64,000 bases of DNA from Viscum album (lineage: Eukaryota; Streptophyta; Magnoliopsida; Santalales; Viscaceae): the NCBI GenBank assembly GCA_963277665.1, contig OY728143.1, positions 538,256,394 to 538,320,393 of the forward strand. The letters are read 5' to 3'. Below, piece after piece: positions 61,052 through 64,000 of this stretch (the first letter of the stretch is position 1; each line of letters opens with the position of its first letter). Below the pieces are notes generated by a model. It had not been told where the DNA came from. It saw nothing but the letters and a program-made list of their open reading frames with translations, and made no database searches. The position numbers and the translations under genes are program-made.

Positions 61052-61063
61052 TTGATACCATTA
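61052..61063 (-). other. Primer-binding site relic of F
   Basis: TTGATACCATTA complements TAATGGTATCAA, an initiator-Met-like site with changes, beside the LTR end at 61064. Confidence 0.7.
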
Positions 61064-61792
61064 TTTCATGAACCACCTTCACCTTGATGACAGAAGGGAC
61101 ATTAGATTTTCTGACCCATCCTTCATCTAGTTGAAGGAGAGATAATGACCCTTGATACCTGCCTTCAATAGGACCCAGAGTGGCGACTAACACCAAGGGT
61201 ATAAAATCACACAGAAAATGCAAGACATTACACTTTTTTTAATAGGATCGAGAGATAAGATAGTAAATCTAAACAACACCATAATTGAAGGTAAAAGTAA
61301 ATCAAAAATCAAACTATTCCCATATTCATGTCAAAAAGTAGATACTACAAAAGTAAAAGATTACCCGAAAGGAAAGTACCAGAAAAATAATAAAACATCA
61401 GCAACAACAGTCCTAACATCTGAGATAGTACGGTCCCACATGATCCTTGATATACTCCTGCTAACCTGAAAGCAGTTTATATACGTAGGGTGAGTATACA
61501 TGTATACTTAGTAGGGAAAACCAAGGGATTTCATGCACATGTGAGGAGGTATTCTAATGCCCTGTGATAAAAGGAGATAACCAGAGCACTTATCTTAGAA
61601 ACTATCCACCCCAAACCTTACCAAGACACACTCTCCAAATAATCCAATTAAAGTAAAGTAATAGTAATAGAACATCTATATTTGGGTACACCGCGTCACC
61701 TTGCCACTGGTTGTTGAGGGAAACCTACGTGTCAAACCTCTCCCTCCATCCTCACCAAAGTCCCAATTCCATTACCCCAACAGCACACACCG
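61064..61792 (-). repeat. 5' LTR of F, U5-side piece
   Basis: Matches 53141-53868, including the branch-like motif (61487-61516). It stops at CACACACCG, exactly where G starts with TGTAACACCC. Confidence 0.88.
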
Positions 61793-63190
61793 TGTAACAC
61801 CCGAGACATTTATGAGAAATATTTTGTTTTTATGTTACATAAATCATCAAAGTAATCTCTCACTACACACAAAACTAGCTTGTCTTGCTTTACACGCAAT
61901 CGCGGCCTTCCTCGATAGCTTGCATCGTACGTAATAACTGAGTTTCACTAAACAACGATATATTATAATATTAGTCGTTATGAATAGTATTAACTGAATT
62001 TTTAATTTTATATCATTTTAATTCATATTATACATTTTTTAGAATGAGGTATTGAAAAAAAATCAGTTTTTTGGTTAAAAGAACTATTTTTAAAAAAATG
62101 CAGTTTTACCGCCTTTTGATGGCGCACCGACATTAAATCTATTTTTTGACAAGTTTATAAGTTCAATTTGACAAAATAAAATTCTTATTTAGAATCAAGA
62201 TATAAAAATTTACTTTGGATAACTTTTTCATACTATTCTGATAAATTTCATATTTTAATGAATAGTAAAAACACGCTGTATTTTAATTAAAAACAACTTT
62301 TTTCATCGCAACACTTTATATGGTTAAATTATAATATTTAACGTTTTTAAAGTATAAATATAATATATTTTTACCATTTAATATAATTTATGTCATTAGC
62401 ATTAATTTTACATTTAATTCATAGGTAAAAACATTTCAATATTTGGCAATGTTTTAACTTTTAAAACCCCTTTGCTTAACAACGGGACTAATTTTAAATT
62501 AATTACTGAAACTTCTGTGTTCTGAATTTTGAAAAATGGATTCCATATTTTGAATCAGTGGGTCCAAATTATCTTAAGAAGTTACTTTAATTTTTTGAAA
62601 TTATGAATAGTAACTACGGTAATTTTTATTTACAATGGTTTAAGGTAAATAGGGTAATTCATGGTTAAAAGAATATTATAATAACTCAAAATTACCTTGA
62701 AACTTGTCCTAACCTTATTGGATGAGTATTGGCCGACCATGGGCATCCTTAGGTCGATTTTGGGACCCCATTGAGCCACTTGGTAGTGACAATGGCAATT
62801 TGGATTAATTGATTTAATGTAAAGAGAAAATTGACATTAACAACAATCTTTTAGTAATTAATATTTATAAGGGGATATATAAATTATATTTTAGACTACA
62901 AATATTCATTTTTAAGATAAAAATATTTCCTACATAATGATATTTTTTTATAATTTTTAGACACCACATAAATTAAATTATTTATGACACAATAATGATG
63001 AAGTATTTACCTAATTAATAAATTATTTAAATAAATAAGATTATAATGATTAAAATATTTTCCAAAACATGTAAAATTCTGATTGGATGATTTTATTTCA
63101 ACTATGAGTCATCGTATCTTCATCTTTAATGATTTTAGGACCTTTTGATACCGAAGATAAGTTTATAATAAAATAATATTTCCACAGTTT

Positions 63191-63277
63191 CCAAAGGTTC
63201 CCCTCTCCTCCCATATAAAAGGGAACCTCCTCTCTCTCTTCCTCAATCCAATTTGATCCTTCGAGCTCGGCCAACCC
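63191..63277 (+). promoter_or_regulatory. LTR promoter of G
   Basis: CCCCTCTCCTCCC, then ATATAAAAGGG, then GCTCGGCCAACCC about 50 nt later. The order is the same as in A at 111-181. Confidence 0.72.
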
Positions 63278-63543
63278 ATGACCATTTCACTTCCCCACTT
63301 CCTTATAAACCTAATAGAGGTACTGGTCTTATCAAAAGACCATCTCTAGTGCCTTAAGAGATAGTTTAAAGAAGGCACTTTGAGAAAGAGGTAATACCTT
63401 CTTCCATTTTCATCAAGTTCCATTCTTCTTAAACTCCCTCTTATTTAGTTGTTTCATTATGAGGTAATAACATCAGTATAAATCATATACTGATATTTTA
63501 TTATAAATATGAAACAACCCTATTTCACTTCTTATCCATCCTA

Positions 63544-63795
63544 TGGAAAACGAAATCACCGCGCGTGCGTACGTACGGAATACCGTCTCCACGCCGTGGT
63601 GTAATCTGTTTTCCACCACCACCATACTTGGATGGGTATAATGGTGTAAAGAATAACTATATATGATTATTGTATAGTTATATTGATTCTGAAATAGTAT
63701 ACATACACTTCAACACAATTCCATGATTATGGGAACGATATCATCGCTCGTGCGTACGTACGACCTACCGTCTCCACGATGTGATGCGACTCGTT
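63544..63795 (+). repeat. Conserved hairpins H3 and H2 (G)
   Basis: H3 63544-63613: outer arms GGAAAAC / GTTTTCC, CACCGCG-type inner arm, apex ACGG-AATA-CCGT beside CGTACGTACGG. H2 63739-63795: CATCGC arm with CGTACGTACGACC and TACCGTCTCC. The orientation relative to the LTR is as in A, B and D. Confidence 0.86.
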
Positions 63796-64000
63796 CATTG
63801 TGATCTTCATTGAATAATGATTATATAAATGAATTTAATGAATTAATATAATATATATTACACTCATACCATTCTGTAAATGATTTATCTATATCCTATA
63901 AAGATTAATAAGAATTTATTCGACAAAACACGCATAAGAACAAAAAGTAATAAACACCCGAATAACAAGTAGTAATGAAATATTACTAATAATAAGCTAA

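Larger units (their letters stand above)
53141..61792 (-). mobile_element. Element F: Ty3/gypsy element, 5' LTR interrupted by G
   Basis: Minus-strand element: 3' LTR 53141-56195 (3,055 bp), internal region 56196-61063, then the first 729 bp (61064-61792) of the 5' LTR. At that point element G begins. Primer-site relic and gag, protease, RT, RNase H and integrase remnants are in standard order. Less AT-rich than its neighbours. The remainder of the 5' LTR must lie beyond the window, past G. Chromovirus-type integrase; chromodomain not convincingly seen. Confidence 0.88.
61793..64000 (+). mobile_element. Element G: B/D-family LTR inserted in F (partial)
   Basis: Plus-strand LTR beginning TGTAACACCCGAGAC and running out of the window. 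It matches B and D LTRs on their minus strands. TATA box 63213-63219 in CTCCTCCCATATAAAAGGG, GCTCGGCCAACCC at 63265-63277, donor-like AAGAG|GTAAT at 63390/63391, hairpins H3 (63544-63613) and H2 (63739-63795). Hairpins and promoter are the best preserved of this family here, so G is probably the youngest copy. Confidence 0.9.

Overview
The window looks like intergenic DNA from a plant with a large, AT-rich, repeat-filled nuclear genome. No host gene, rRNA, tRNA or CRISPR array can be supported. Almost everything recognisable is Ty3/gypsy LTR retrotransposon sequence, mostly of the chromovirus (Tekay/Del-like) type. The evidence is long LTRs (2.8-4.2 kb), initiator-Met tRNA primer sites, paired CCHC knuckles, RT/RNase H/integrase remnants and C-terminal chromodomains. 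All coding regions are broken. The species cannot be named from the sequence.

Layout: element A (+, 1-9449, 5' LTR cut by the window edge) has 4.1-kb LTRs and an internal region shortened by deletions. 9450-13042 is unassigned AT-rich DNA. Element B (-, 13043-22003) is a non-autonomous element with a short internal region and a truncated 3' LTR. Element C (-, 22279-43302) is a full-length gag-pol-chromodomain element whose 5' LTR is split by element D (-, 30304-41013). D is a complete non-autonomous relative of B, flanked by the 5-bp target duplication GTATA. 43303-46700 is an LTR-like block E (+) with a GC-rich island and a 25-bp tandem array. 46701-53140 holds an old degraded LTR (H, -). 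Element F (-, 53141-61792) is another Ty3/gypsy element, with a 13/14-bp tandem array in its LTR. Its 5' LTR is broken by element G (+, 61793 to the window end), a B/D-family LTR.

The most interesting signal is not in the proteins but in the long LTRs. LTR families that otherwise differ share a modular leader. (1) A pyrimidine-rich TATA promoter. (2) A splice-donor-like AG|GTAAT about 150-250 nt downstream. (3) Two or three hairpins with the same apical core (GGAGACGGTA opposite CGTACGTACG), on different outer stems. (4) A GACGGGTGG motif followed by the perfect palindrome CCAATGCATTGG. (5) TTACTGAGC...GCTCACC followed by a pyrimidine tract and CAG|G, resembling a branch site and acceptor. 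Together these suggest a leader intron of about 2 kb carried inside each LTR, with structured RNA modules inside it, maintained in autonomous and non-autonomous elements alike. The motifs are read directly; splicing and RNA function are inference.
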